NCBI RefSeq assembly: GCF_021401245.1
Contig: NZ_JACBFY010000002.1
Coordinates: forward strand, 248,001 to 312,000
Direction of reading: 5' to 3'
Source of the DNA: Pseudacidovorax sp. NFM-22
GTDB taxonomy: Bacteria > Pseudomonadota > Gammaproteobacteria > Burkholderiales > Burkholderiaceae_C
DNA length: 64,000 nt
Every line of letters starts with the position of its first letter. The first letter of the stretch is position 1. Positions 35,905-44,747 of the stretch are shown here, one piece after another. The position numbers and the translations under genes are program-made. The notes under the pieces were generated by a model. That model was not told where the DNA came from and made no database searches. It saw only the letters and a list, made by a program, of their open reading frames with translations.

Positions 35905-36045
35905 GGCCCGACTGTCGCCAATGTGCGTGTCGCCCGCGCCGTTCATGGAAAGCCCCCATGGGCCCCAGGGACGTCGCCCCCTACGATCCGACGTCGTTTT
36001 CCTCCCCGGTGCGGCGCGCGCAAGGCCCGGCCGCCCCCGCCTGCC

Positions 36046-36612
36046 ATGTCCTCCGCCCCCGAGCCCGGCGCCCAGCTGGACGCCGCCAGCCCCCTCCCCC
36101 CCGACATCGCCGCCGCCGACGAGCCCGTCAAGGTGCCGCTGGCCATCGAGGACTGGGCCACCGTGGTCATCATGGCCCTGCTGGCCTGCATCACCTTCGC
36201 CAATGTGCTGGTGCGCTACTTCACCGATTCCTCCTTCGCCTGGACGGAGGAGTTCTCGGTCTTCCTGATGATCCTGCTGGCCATGGTGGGCGGCTGCGCC
36301 GCCGTGGCGCGCGACCGGCACATCCGCATCGAGTACTTCAGCGAAGCGGGCTCCATGAACCGCCGCCGGCGCCTCGCGCAGTTCGGCGCGGCCATGGTGG
36401 CGCTGCTGTTCTTCCTGATCGCGGCGCTGTCGGTGCGCGTGGTATGGGACGACTGGCGCTTCGAGGAAACCTCGCCCGGCATCGGCGTGCCGCAGTGGTG
36501 GTACTCGATCTGGCTGCCCATCGTGTGCACCGGCATCGGCCTGCGTGCCGTGGGCCTATTCATCCGCCGCGGCCGGCGCCCCCCCGATGGCGGCGAAGGG
36601 AGCGACGCATGA
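36046..36612 (+). CDS. TRAP transporter small permease subunit (DctQ-type)
   Basis: 188 residues with four hydrophobic segments, starting at WATVVIMALLACITFANVLVRYF and followed by the DctQ motif FAWTEEFSVFLMILLAMVGG. DctQ links the large permease and is required for uptake driven by the sodium gradient. The stop overlaps the DctM start (ATGA). Confidence 0.9.
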   Translation: MSSAPEPGAQLDAASPLPPDIAAADEPVKVPLAIEDWATVVIMALLACITFANVLVRYFTDSSFAWTEEFSVFLMILLAMVGGCAAVARDRHIRIEYFSEAGSMNRRRRLAQFGAAMVALLFFLIAALSVRVVWDDWRFEETSPGIGVPQWWYSIWLPIVCTGIGLRAVGLFIRRGRRPPDGGEGSDA

Positions 36613-37907
36613 TCGCCACCCTGCTCTTCGTCGGCTTCGTGGCCATGATGCTGATCGGCGTGCCGATCGGCGCGGCGCTGGGCCTGGCCGGTGCGGCCTG
36701 CATCGCGCTGGCCAATGCCGATGCGCAGTGGTTCGGCCTGCTGGCCGTGCCGCAGAACTTCTATGCGGGCCTGGGCAAGTACCCGCTGCTGGCCATCCCG
36801 ATGTTCGTGCTGGTGGGCTCCATCTTCGACCGCTCGGGCGTGGCGCTGCGACTGGTGAACTTCGCCATCGCCATCGTGGGCCGCGGCCCCGGCATGCTGC
36901 CGCTGGTGGCCATCGTGGTGGCCATGTTCCTGGGCGGCATCTCGGGCTCCGGCCCGGCCAATGCCGCGGCCGTGGGCGCGGTGATGATCGCGGCCATGTC
37001 GCGCGCCGGCTACCCGGCGGCCTACTCGGCCAGCGTGGTCGGCGCGGCGGCGGCCACCGACATCCTGATCCCGCCCTCGGTGGCCTTTATCGTGTATTCG
37101 GTGCTGGTGCCGGGTGCGTCGGTGCCGGCGCTATTCGCGGCCGGCATGGTGCCGGGCATCCTGGCCGGGCTGGCGCTGATCATCCCCGCCGTGTGGATGG
37201 CCCGCCGCCACAAGATGGGCGCGCTGGAGGCCACGCTGCCCCGTCCGCCCTTCTGGCAGAGCCTGCGCGAGGCGGTGTGGGGCCTGGCAGCGCCGGTGCT
37301 CATCCTCGGCGGCATGCGGGCCGGCTGGTTCACACCCACCGAGGCGGCGGTGGTGGCGGTGTTCTACGGACTCTTCGTGGGCATGGCGATCCACCGCACC
37401 ATCAAGGTCCGCGACCTGTTCCCGATCCTGCGCGAATCGGGCGAGCTGTCGGCGGTGATCCTGATCGTGGTCTCGCTGGCGGGCATCTTTGCCTATTCGC
37501 TCTCCACGCTGGGCGTGATCGACCCGGTGGCCAAGGCCATCGTCAACTCGGGCCTGGGCGAATACGGCGTGCTGTCGCTGGTCATCCTCATGCTGATCAC
37601 GGTGGGCATGTTCCTGGACGGCGTGTCGATCTTCCTGATCTTCGTGCCGCTGCTGTGGCCCATCGTGCAGCACTACAACTGGGACCCGGTGTGGTTCGGC
37701 GTGCTGCTCACGCTCAAGGTGGCGCTGGGCCAGTTCACGCCGCCGCTGGCCGTGAACCTGATGGTGTCCTGCCGCATCGCCGGCGTGCGCATGGAGTCCA
37801 CCGTGCGCTGGGTGGGCTGGATGCTGTTCGCCATGTTCCTGGTGATGGTGGCCGTGATCATCTGGCCGCAGCTGGCGCTGTGGCTGCCGCAGCAACTGGG
37901 CTACTGA
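36609..37907 (+). CDS. TRAP transporter large permease subunit (DctM-type)
   Basis: 432 residues with about twelve hydrophobic segments, beginning MIATLLFVGFVAMMLIGVPIG. Conserved DctM blocks include GGISGSGPANAAAVGAVMI, AAAATDILIPPSVAFIVYS, WFTPTEAAVVAVFYG and TPPLAVNLMVSCRIAG. It forms the transport channel. Translationally coupled to DctQ. Confidence 0.95.
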   Translation: MIATLLFVGFVAMMLIGVPIGAALGLAGAACIALANADAQWFGLLAVPQNFYAGLGKYPLLAIPMFVLVGSIFDRSGVALRLVNFAIAIVGRGPGMLPLVAIVVAMFLGGISGSGPANAAAVGAVMIAAMSRAGYPAAYSASVVGAAAATDILIPPSVAFIVYSVLVPGASVPALFAAGMVPGILAGLALIIPAVWMARRHKMGALEATLPRPPFWQSLREAVWGLAAPVLILGGMRAGWFTPTEAAVVAVFYGLFVGMAIHRTIKVRDLFPILRESGELSAVILIVVSLAGIFAYSLSTLGVIDPVAKAIVNSGLGEYGVLSLVILMLITVGMFLDGVSIFLIFVPLLWPIVQHYNWDPVWFGVLLTLKVALGQFTPPLAVNLMVSCRIAGVRMESTVRWVGWMLFAMFLVMVAVIIWPQLALWLPQQLGY

Positions 37908-37945
37908 GCCCACGCCCCCGACAACACAACCCAAGGAGACGAAGC

Positions 37946-38992
37946 ATGACCCCATCCACCTTCCGCCGCAGCCTCATCGGCCTGGCCGCCGCCGCCGTGG
38001 CCCTGGCCACCTTCTCGACCGGCGCCGCCGCGCAGGCGGCCTACAAGGCCGAATACAAGATGTCGCTGGTGCTGGGCCCGCCCACGCCCTGGGGCATGGC
38101 CGGCAAGCTGTGGGCCGACATGGTCAAGGAGCGCACGCAGGGCCGCATCAACATCAAGCTCTATCCGGGCGTGTCGCTGATCCAGGGCGACCAGACGCGC
38201 GAGTTCAGCGCGCTGCGCCAGGGCGTGATCGACATGGCCGTGGGCTCGACCATCAACTGGTCGCCGCAGGTGAAGGAGCTCAACCTCTTCTCGATGCCCT
38301 TCCTGATGCCCGACTACGCGGCCATCGACGCGCTGACGCAGGGCGAGGTGGGGAAGGACATCTTCACCCGCCTGGACAAGGCCGGCGTGGTGCCGCTGGC
38401 CTGGGGCGAGAACGGCTTCCGCGAGGTGACCAACTCCAAGCGCCCCATCAAGACGCCCGAGGACTTGAAGGGCATGAAGCTGCGCGTGGTGGGCTCGCCC
38501 ATCTATTCCGACACCTTCAGCGCCCTGGGCGCCAACCCCACGCAGATGAGCTGGGCGGATGCGCAGCCGGCGCTGGCCAGCGGTGCGGTGGATGGGCAGG
38601 AGAACCCGCTCTTCCTCTTCACGGTGTTGAAGATGCACACGGTGGGCCAGAAGTACGTGACCACCTGGGGCTACGTGGCCGATCCGCTGATCTTCGTGGT
38701 CAACAAGGAGATCTGGTCCAGCTGGACGCCGGCCGACCAGGCCATCGTGCGGCAGGCCGCCATCGATGCCGGCAAGCAGGAGATCGCCCTGGCCCGCAAG
38801 GGCCTGACGGAGGCCGACAAGCCGCTGCTCAAGGAGATCGCCGGCATGGGCGTGACGGTGACCCAGCTCACGCCGGCCGAGCGCGAGGCCTTCGTCAAGG
38901 CGACGCGTCCGGTCTATGCCAAGTGGAAGGGCACCATCGGCGCCGGCCTCGTCGACAAGGCCGAGAAGGCCATCGCGGCGCGGCAGAAGTAA
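37946..38992 (+). CDS. TRAP transporter substrate-binding protein (DctP-type)
   Basis: 348 residues. Signal peptide about 1-30, ending TGAAAQAAY. DctP features are GPPTPWGMAGKLWADMVKE, INIKLYPGVSLIQGDQTREF, GVIDMAVGS, the ligand-carboxylate Arg in MKLRVVGSPIYSD, and WADAQPALASGAVDGQENP. An aaggag site precedes the ATG. The ligand is likely an organic acid but cannot be named. The gene converges with the HdeA-like gene, 6 nt away. Confidence 0.94.
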   Translation: MTPSTFRRSLIGLAAAAVALATFSTGAAAQAAYKAEYKMSLVLGPPTPWGMAGKLWADMVKERTQGRINIKLYPGVSLIQGDQTREFSALRQGVIDMAVGSTINWSPQVKELNLFSMPFLMPDYAAIDALTQGEVGKDIFTRLDKAGVVPLAWGENGFREVTNSKRPIKTPEDLKGMKLRVVGSPIYSDTFSALGANPTQMSWADAQPALASGAVDGQENPLFLFTVLKMHTVGQKYVTTWGYVADPLIFVVNKEIWSSWTPADQAIVRQAAIDAGKQEIALARKGLTEADKPLLKEIAGMGVTVTQLTPAEREAFVKATRPVYAKWKGTIGAGLVDKAEKAIAARQK

Positions 38993-39004
38993 GGCGGCTT
39001 ACTT
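38987..39004. repeat. dyad spanning both stop codons of converging genes
   Basis: Arms AAGTAAG (38987-38993) and CTTACTT (38998-39004) around GCGG contain the TAA of dctP on the plus strand and the TAA of the HdeA-like gene on the minus strand. It is short and without a T-tract, but symmetric. Confidence 0.5.
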
Positions 39005-39382
39005 GGCCTTGTGCATCCCGGCCCCGTGCACGGGGTCGGAGGCCATGCTGCTGGCCATCACCTGCTTGTAGGCCGACTTGGTGAGGTTGATCTTGCAGTA
39101 CTCGTCGAGCTGCGGCTTGATCTTCTCGACCGCCACCTCGTCGAACACCGCGTCCTTCTTGCCGTGCGTGCCGTGGCCCACGACGTAGTAGATGAACTTG
39201 GGCTTCACGGTCTCGTCGAGCGCCACGTAGTCGGAGCAGCGCATCTTGACGATGGGCTTGGCGGTGGCCGTGGCCTGCACCGGAGCGGGAGCAGCCGGTG
39301 CAGGTGGCGGCGTCTGTGCCATCGCGGCCGAGGCGGCCAGGGTCGACAGGGTCAGGACGGAGAGGGCTGCGAGAACTTTCAT
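38999..39382 (-). CDS. HdeA-like periplasmic protein
   Basis: 127 residues. A signal peptide (MKVLAALSVLTLSTLAASAAMA) is followed by a Pro/Ala linker and a small domain with two Cys, MRCSDYVALDE and LDEYCKINLTKSA, the spacing pattern of HdeA/HdeB acid-stress chaperones, which are held by one disulfide. KPKFIYYVVGHG in between is also HdeA-like. It may act against acid stress in the periplasm; the assignment rests on the Cys pattern and size. Confidence 0.72.
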   Translation of the reverse strand: MKVLAALSVLTLSTLAASAAMAQTPPPAPAAPAPVQATATAKPIVKMRCSDYVALDETVKPKFIYYVVGHGTHGKKDAVFDEVAVEKIKPQLDEYCKINLTKSAYKQVMASSMASDPVHGAGMHKAK

Positions 39383-39418
39383 GGGGACACTCCTGAGGCA
39401 AGAACTTGGGTGAGGGCA

Positions 39419-39488
39419 TGGCCGGTCACCACGGACCGGCCACGTCCACTGCCTTATCGCCCGGACACCGCAGGTGTCGGAGGGCGAT
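39419..39488 (-). promoter_or_regulatory. two tandem dyads upstream of the HdeA-like gene
   Basis: First dyad: TGGCCGGTC (39419-39427) and GACCGGCCA (39434-39442), 9-nt arms. Second: ATCGCCC/GGGCGAT enclosing GACACC/GGTGTC (39456-39488). They occupy most of the 159 nt between rnk and the HdeA-like start. The second could terminate rnk; the first, 37 nt before the start codon, could be an operator or leader stem. Confidence 0.45.
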
Positions 39489-39541
39489 GGGTTCATCCTA
39501 GGAATGGGCGCTTAGAAGGTTCTTAAACAGGCGCAGGCCGG

Positions 39542-39988
39542 TCAACGCAGCAACTCGCCGCTGGCCTCGGGCTGGAAGGTGATGGCCTCCACCTGCAGCA
39601 CGGCCGCGCGCCCGTCGGGAGCACGCCAGCGTGCCTCCTGACCCGCCCGCAGGCCCAGCAAGGCGATGCCCACGGGCGACAGCACGGAGATGCGGCCCTG
39701 GCCCGCATCGGCCTCGTCGGGATAGACCAGCGCGATCTCGCGGGCGGTGGAGGCGCCGGCCTCGGCCACACGCAGGCGAGAGCGCATCGTCACCACGTCT
39801 GGCGCGACCTGTGCGGAGGGCACCAGCTCGGCGTTGTCGAGCACGTCCTGCAGCGCATCGGCCGCTGCGGAGGGGACCTGCAGCCACTTGCCGAGGCGAA
39901 CATGGTCGAGCTCGGTCAGCACACGCACCGGCGCCGCGGTGGCGGACGAGGACGTGGTCGGGGAAGAAGAGAAAGAAGAAAAAGACAT
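39542..39988 (-). CDS. rnk: Rnk / GreA-C-domain nucleoside diphosphate kinase regulator
   Basis: 148 residues. A Ser-rich start (MSFSSFSSSPTTSSS) precedes a short helical part and the GreA/GreB-like C-terminal FKBP-type domain (VTMRSRLRVAEAG, EIALVYPDEADAGQGRISVLSPVGIALLGLRAGQ). Rnk binds RNA polymerase near the secondary channel, like DksA, which is also encoded in this window. An intrinsic terminator of the gltIJKL operon lies just upstream. Confidence 0.88.
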   Translation of the reverse strand: MSFSSFSSSPTTSSSATAAPVRVLTELDHVRLGKWLQVPSAAADALQDVLDNAELVPSAQVAPDVVTMRSRLRVAEAGASTAREIALVYPDEADAGQGRISVLSPVGIALLGLRAGQEARWRAPDGRAAVLQVEAITFQPEASGELLR

Positions 39989-40001
39989 CGCACGACTCCT
40001 G

Positions 40002-40032
40002 AAAAAACAATCGCCGGGTCAGAGCCCGGCGA
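40002..40032 (-). terminator. intrinsic terminator downstream of gltL
   Basis: On the minus strand the stem TCGCCGGG/CCCGGCGA (40011-40018 and 40025-40032) is followed by TTGTTTTTTC. It faces transcripts coming from gltIJKL and stands 14 nt before the rnk start codon, so it insulates rnk. The 40033-40210 stretch between it and gltL holds no recognisable gene. Confidence 0.85.
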
Positions 40033-40210
40033 TGCGATTGGCGAGGAGGACGGATGCGTGCTCGCCGGGCTCAGGAGGGTGCGGCCAGGCACTGGCCGCG
40101 CAGGCGCCGCTGGACGCCCGCGCTCTGGCACGCCCGCAAGGCGGGACGGTGCAGAGCGAAGGGACTGGAGCGGAACATGCAGGGCCGGTCGTTGTGATCG
40201 CAGCCTGGGC

Positions 40211-40960
<750 letters not shown>

Positions 40961-40972
40961 GGCTGGAACCCT

Positions 40973-41641
40973 TCATCGGATGATGGCGATTTTCTTGTGC
41001 AGTCGCTTGACCATGTAGGACAGCGAATAGCAGAGGATGAAATAGACGACGGCGGCCAGCAGGTAGGCCTCCTCGGGGCGGCCGAAGTTCTTGCCCGCCG
41101 TCTCGAAGCCCTTGAGCAGGTCGTAGGCGCCGATGGCATAGACCAGCGAGGTGTCCTGGAACAGGATGATGGTCTGCGTGAGCAGCACCGGCAGCATGTT
41201 GCGGAAGGCCTGCGGCAGGATCACCAGTGTCATGTTCTGCTTGTAGGTCATGCCTACCGCCATGCCCGCGAACACCTGGCCGCGCGGGATCGACTGGATG
41301 CCGGCGCGCATGATCTCCGAGAAGTAGGCGGCCTCGAAGCAGATGAAGGTGACGATGGCCGAGGTCTCGGCACCGATGGGCCGGCCGATGACGAAAGGCA
41401 CCAGCAGGAAGAAGCCCAGGATCACCATCACCAGCGGCACCGAACGCATGCCGTTGACGTACACCGCCGCCGGGAAGTCCAGCCACTTCTTGCCCGACAG
41501 CCGCATGAGCGCCAGCAGCGTGCCGAAGAAGATGCCGCCCAGCGTGGCCACCACGGTGAGCATCACGCTGAAGTACAGGCCCTTCAGCACATAGGTGCTG
41601 ATGAGGTTCCAGCTGTAGAAGGAAAAGTCGAGGCCCAGCAT
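40973..41641 (-). CDS. gltK: glutamate/aspartate ABC transporter permease
   Basis: 222 residues with about five membrane helices. YVLKGLYFSVMLTVVATLGG is the first segment, and the EAA loop appears as IMRAGIQSIPRGQVFAGMAVGMT. It pairs with GltJ. Begins 1 nt after the gltJ stop codon. Confidence 0.92.
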   Translation of the reverse strand: MLGLDFSFYSWNLISTYVLKGLYFSVMLTVVATLGGIFFGTLLALMRLSGKKWLDFPAAVYVNGMRSVPLVMVILGFFLLVPFVIGRPIGAETSAIVTFICFEAAYFSEIMRAGIQSIPRGQVFAGMAVGMTYKQNMTLVILPQAFRNMLPVLLTQTIILFQDTSLVYAIGAYDLLKGFETAGKNFGRPEEAYLLAAVVYFILCYSLSYMVKRLHKKIAIIR

Positions 41642-41642
41642 G

Positions 41643-42401
41643 TCAGTGGCCTCCCGTCCCGCCCGCGGCCACGAAGCCCGGCACGCGGATCCTGCGCTCG
41701 ATGAAGGTCATGATGCGGTTGATCAGCATGGCGCTGATGACATAGAGGATGACGACCCCGACGTAGATCGGGATCTGGGCTGAGGTCTCCTCGCCGGCCT
41801 GCAGGTAGAACTGCGTGAGCTCGGGGATCGACACCGCGAAGGCGACGGAGGAGTTCTTGAAGATGTTCATCGACTCGCTGGTCAGCGGCGGCATGATGAT
41901 CCGGTAGGCCATCGGCAGCAGCACGAAGCGGTAGTACTGGAAGGTGGTGAAGCCCACCGCCATGCCCGCGTAGCGCTGACCGCGCGGCAGCGCCTGGATG
42001 CCCGAGCGCAGTTGCTCGGCAATCCGCGCCGAGGTGAAGAAACCGAGCGCGCACACCACCAGCACCAGCGGCGGCAGGTCACGCATCGCCGGAATCATCT
42101 TGGGCAGCACGAAGTACCAGATGAACACCTGCACCAGCAGCGGGATGTTGCGGAACAGCTCCACCCACGCATTGCCGAAGCGCACCAGCCAGGGACTGTC
42201 CGGCAGGGTACGCAAGGTGCCGATGATCGAGCCGACCACCAGCGCCAGCAGCAGGGCCGCGAGCGCCACGCTCACGGTCCAGCCCCAGGCATTGAGCATC
42301 CACTGCAGATAGGTCTGGTCGCGCCCGTGTGCAAAACAGCTGGCGACCGCCTCATTGGTGAGCGTGTCCTGGCAGAAAACCGACATATCCAGGCTCAGCA
42401 T
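41643..42401 (-). CDS. gltJ: glutamate/aspartate ABC transporter permease
   Basis: 252 residues, about five membrane helices. The N-terminal loop (SVFCQDTLTNEAVASCFAHG) and WGWTVSVALAALLLALVVGS match GltJ; the EAA loop is QLRSGIQALPRGQRYAGMAVGFT. Its gene is separated from gltI by a 99-nt spacer that holds a strong hairpin. Confidence 0.93.
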   Translation of the reverse strand: MLSLDMSVFCQDTLTNEAVASCFAHGRDQTYLQWMLNAWGWTVSVALAALLLALVVGSIIGTLRTLPDSPWLVRFGNAWVELFRNIPLLVQVFIWYFVLPKMIPAMRDLPPLVLVVCALGFFTSARIAEQLRSGIQALPRGQRYAGMAVGFTTFQYYRFVLLPMAYRIIMPPLTSESMNIFKNSSVAFAVSIPELTQFYLQAGEETSAQIPIYVGVVILYVISAMLINRIMTFIERRIRVPGFVAAGGTGGH

Positions 42402-42444
42402 CCATCCTCCTCCGCGGGTCAGGCCCCGCGCTCATTCCATCGAA

Positions 42445-42477
42445 AAGCCCGCGTCGGCAGGCGCGCCGCGCGGGCTT
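42445..42477 (-). terminator. intra-operon hairpin between gltI and gltJ
   Basis: Arms AAGCCCGCG (42445-42453) and CGCGGGCTT (42469-42477). On the minus strand the stem is followed by TTCG directly after CTT, giving a short T-run. This position, after the receptor gene and before the permeases, is typical of partial terminators or mRNA-stabilising stems that raise receptor output. Confidence 0.65.
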
Positions 42478-42500
42478 GGCTATTGAGGTCGACAGAGACC

Positions 42501-43397
42501 TTACTTGTTGGCGTAGGCTTCCATCGGCTTGTCGTTCGGATGGGCCCAGGCGTCCTTGGTGCTCTCGGAAGCGGGCATGTTCAGGTTGACGTTGTTCGGC
42601 GGGATCGGCTGCATGAACCACTTGTCGTACAGCTTGGCCAGCGAGCCATCCTTGATCTGGCGGACGATGCTGTCATCGACCGCCTTCTTCAGCTTGGCAT
42701 CGCCCTTGGGCAGCATGCAGGCGATCGGCTCGACCGACAGCACTTCGCCGACGAGCTTGAAGTCCTTGGGGTTCTTCGACTTGGCGGCGTTGGCGGCCAG
42801 GATGGAGCCGTCCATCACGAAGGCATCGGCGCGGCCCGACTCGAGCAGCAGGAAGCTGTCGGCGTGGTCCTTGCCCATGACTTCCTTGAAGTCGATGCCT
42901 TCGGCGCGCTTGTTCTTGCGCAGCGTCTGGACCGAGGTGGTGCCCGTCGTCGTGGCAACGGTCTTGCCCTTCAGGTCGGCGATGCCATTGATGCCCGAAT
43001 TCGCCTTGGTCAGGATGCGGACTTCTTCCACGTAGGTCGTGTAGGCGAAGTCGACATCCTTCTGGCGTGCGGTGTTGTTGGTGGTGGAGCCGCACTCGAA
43101 GTCGATGGTGCCGTTCTGCACCAGCGGCACACGGTTCTGCGAGGTGATGACCTGGTAGTTGATGGTCAGGGGCTTGCCCATTTCCTTGCCGATGTCCTTG
43201 ATGATGTTCTCGGCCATTTCGGTGTGGAAGCCGACGTACTTGCCGCCGCCCAGCGTGAAGGCCAGGCCGGACGAATCGCGCACGCCGAGGTTGACCGCGC
43301 CGCGCTCCTTGATCTTGGCCAGGGTGTCGGTGGCCTGCGCGAACGCTGCGCTGGTGGCGAGCGCCGCGATGGCGATGAGCGTGAGTTGCTTCTTCAT
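42501..43397 (-). CDS. gltI: glutamate/aspartate ABC transporter substrate-binding protein
   Basis: 298 residues. Signal peptide 1-20 (MKKQLTLIAIAALATSAAFA) before QATDTLAKIKERGAVNLGVRD. The SBP family-3 core is clear: GFHTEMAENIIKDIGKEMG, the GTIDFECGSTTNN ligand region, and GKTVATTTGTTSVQTLR. It binds glutamate/aspartate in the periplasm. An aaggaa ribosome-binding site precedes the ATG. First gene of gltIJKL. Confidence 0.95.
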   Translation of the reverse strand: MKKQLTLIAIAALATSAAFAQATDTLAKIKERGAVNLGVRDSSGLAFTLGGGKYVGFHTEMAENIIKDIGKEMGKPLTINYQVITSQNRVPLVQNGTIDFECGSTTNNTARQKDVDFAYTTYVEEVRILTKANSGINGIADLKGKTVATTTGTTSVQTLRKNKRAEGIDFKEVMGKDHADSFLLLESGRADAFVMDGSILAANAAKSKNPKDFKLVGEVLSVEPIACMLPKGDAKLKKAVDDSIVRQIKDGSLAKLYDKWFMQPIPPNNVNLNMPASESTKDAWAHPNDKPMEAYANK

Positions 43398-43431
43398 GAA
43401 TGTTCCTTGGGAGGGGTCGGGGACGGGCGAA

Positions 43432-43466
43432 ATTCTAGACACACACCTTTTTCGGGATAACCCGAA
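43432..43466 (-). promoter_or_regulatory. promoter and dyad upstream of gltI
   Basis: On the minus strand TAGAAT (43432-43437) is a fair -10 hexamer 35 nt before the ATG, with TTATCC 17 nt upstream as a weak -35. The dyad TTCGGG-nnnn-CCCGAA (43451-43466) overlaps this -35 and could be an operator. Confidence 0.5.
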
Positions 43467-43719
43467 CCAAGAGGGTGCAGAACCCACCAACATTGGGCAT
43501 TAAAACAGCGCGCCGCGCACCACAAAGTGAGGCGTGCGCCCTCTGTGTCAGGGCTTTGCAAGGATTAGCAGTCTCCATGCCCAAGCTGTGGCAGGCCCAT
43601 GTGCATCAGGGATGGAGGCATGCATACACGGCATCGCGAATGCACGGCCCGCATCGGCCAACGCGCTGAAGGCGGGGGGCCGGTGCGCTGCGCAGCGCTG
43701 CGGGAGGGCACCCGGCCGG
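43467..43719. other. non-coding stretch between gltI promoter and LysR gene
   Basis: No gene is supported here. The only structure seen is the perfect 14-nt palindrome GCGCTGCGCAGCGC (43685-43698), 21 nt after the LysR stop on the minus strand, possibly part of its terminator. Confidence 0.5.
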
Positions 43720-44676
43720 TCAATCCGCGGCCGGCTGCGCGTTGGTGAGGTAGGCCCAGAGCAGGTCGGCCGCCCGCTTGGGCGTGGAGCCGCCGTCGCC
43801 GCCGCGGGCCGGTGCCGCCGGGCGCTCGCGGTAGGCGCGGATCTCCATCGTGGCCTCCAGCGGCGCCATGTCCGGCCCGTTGGCGCTGACCAGCTTGCGC
43901 GCCCGCACCTCGTTGCGCACCGCGCTCTGCGGCAGGAAGGCGATGCCGTGGCCTTCGAGGGCCATGACCTTCAGGCCCTCGGCCATGTCGGTCTCGTAGA
44001 CGCGGTCCAGGTGGATGGGCACGGAGGACGACTTGAGCAGTTGGTCGACCACACCGCCCAGGTAGGCGCCCGGCGCATAGCCCAGGTAGGGCAGCGGCCA
44101 GCCGGGCTGGCCGGGCAGGCGGTGGCGCGGCTGGCCTTCGGCATCGGGTCGCACCCACGGTGCGACCACCTCTTCGCCGAGGTGGACCATCTCGTAGCGG
44201 TGGGTGTCCAGCTGCAGCGGCTGCGACGGATGCTGGTAGGCGATCAGCAGGTCGCAGTTGCCTTCCACCAGCCGCATCATGGCGTCGTGCACGTTCAGGG
44301 CGATCAGCCGGCTCTTGAGCGGACCGAACTCCTGCCGCAGCCGCGTGACCCAGCTCGGGAAGAAGGTGAAGGCCAGCGTGTGCGGCACGGCGAACTCGAT
44401 CACGTCCTGCGCCACGGCCGAATGGCCGCGCAGCATGGCCCGGGTGCTCTGCAGCGACTGCAGGATCTCCAGCGCCTGGGTGTAGAGGGTCTGGCCGGCG
44501 GCCGTGAGCCGCGTGGGATAGCTGCTGCGGTCCACCAGGTCGGTGCCGGCCCAGCTCTCCAGGGCCTGGATGCGGCGCGAAAAGGCCGGCTGGGTCACGT
44601 GCCGCAACTGGGCCGAGCGGCTGAAGCTGCGGGTTTCGGCGAGGCTCACGAAGTCCTCGAGCCATTTGGTTTCCAT
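43720..44676 (-). CDS. LysR-family transcriptional regulator (HypT-like group)
   Basis: 318 residues. The N-terminal winged helix reads METKWLEDFVSLAETRSFSR and SAQLRHVTQPAFSRRIQALESWAG, strongly like the METKW start of HypT/YjiE proteins; the effector domain follows. It diverges from an amidase gene across 71 nt and CATAAT lies just upstream of its ATG. Likely targets are the amidase or gltI; the signal is not known. HypT senses hypochlorite in E. coli, but the effector residues were not checked. Confidence 0.88.
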   Translation of the reverse strand: METKWLEDFVSLAETRSFSRSAQLRHVTQPAFSRRIQALESWAGTDLVDRSSYPTRLTAAGQTLYTQALEILQSLQSTRAMLRGHSAVAQDVIEFAVPHTLAFTFFPSWVTRLRQEFGPLKSRLIALNVHDAMMRLVEGNCDLLIAYQHPSQPLQLDTHRYEMVHLGEEVVAPWVRPDAEGQPRHRLPGQPGWPLPYLGYAPGAYLGGVVDQLLKSSSVPIHLDRVYETDMAEGLKVMALEGHGIAFLPQSAVRNEVRARKLVSANGPDMAPLEATMEIRAYRERPAAPARGGDGGSTPKRAADLLWAYLTNAQPAAD

Positions 44677-44747
44677 GGCGCGCGATTATGGTCCTGGGTA
44701 CGCTCCAGGCCCGGCCTGCCCGTCCCGCCTTTCCTGTCCACCTGCTC

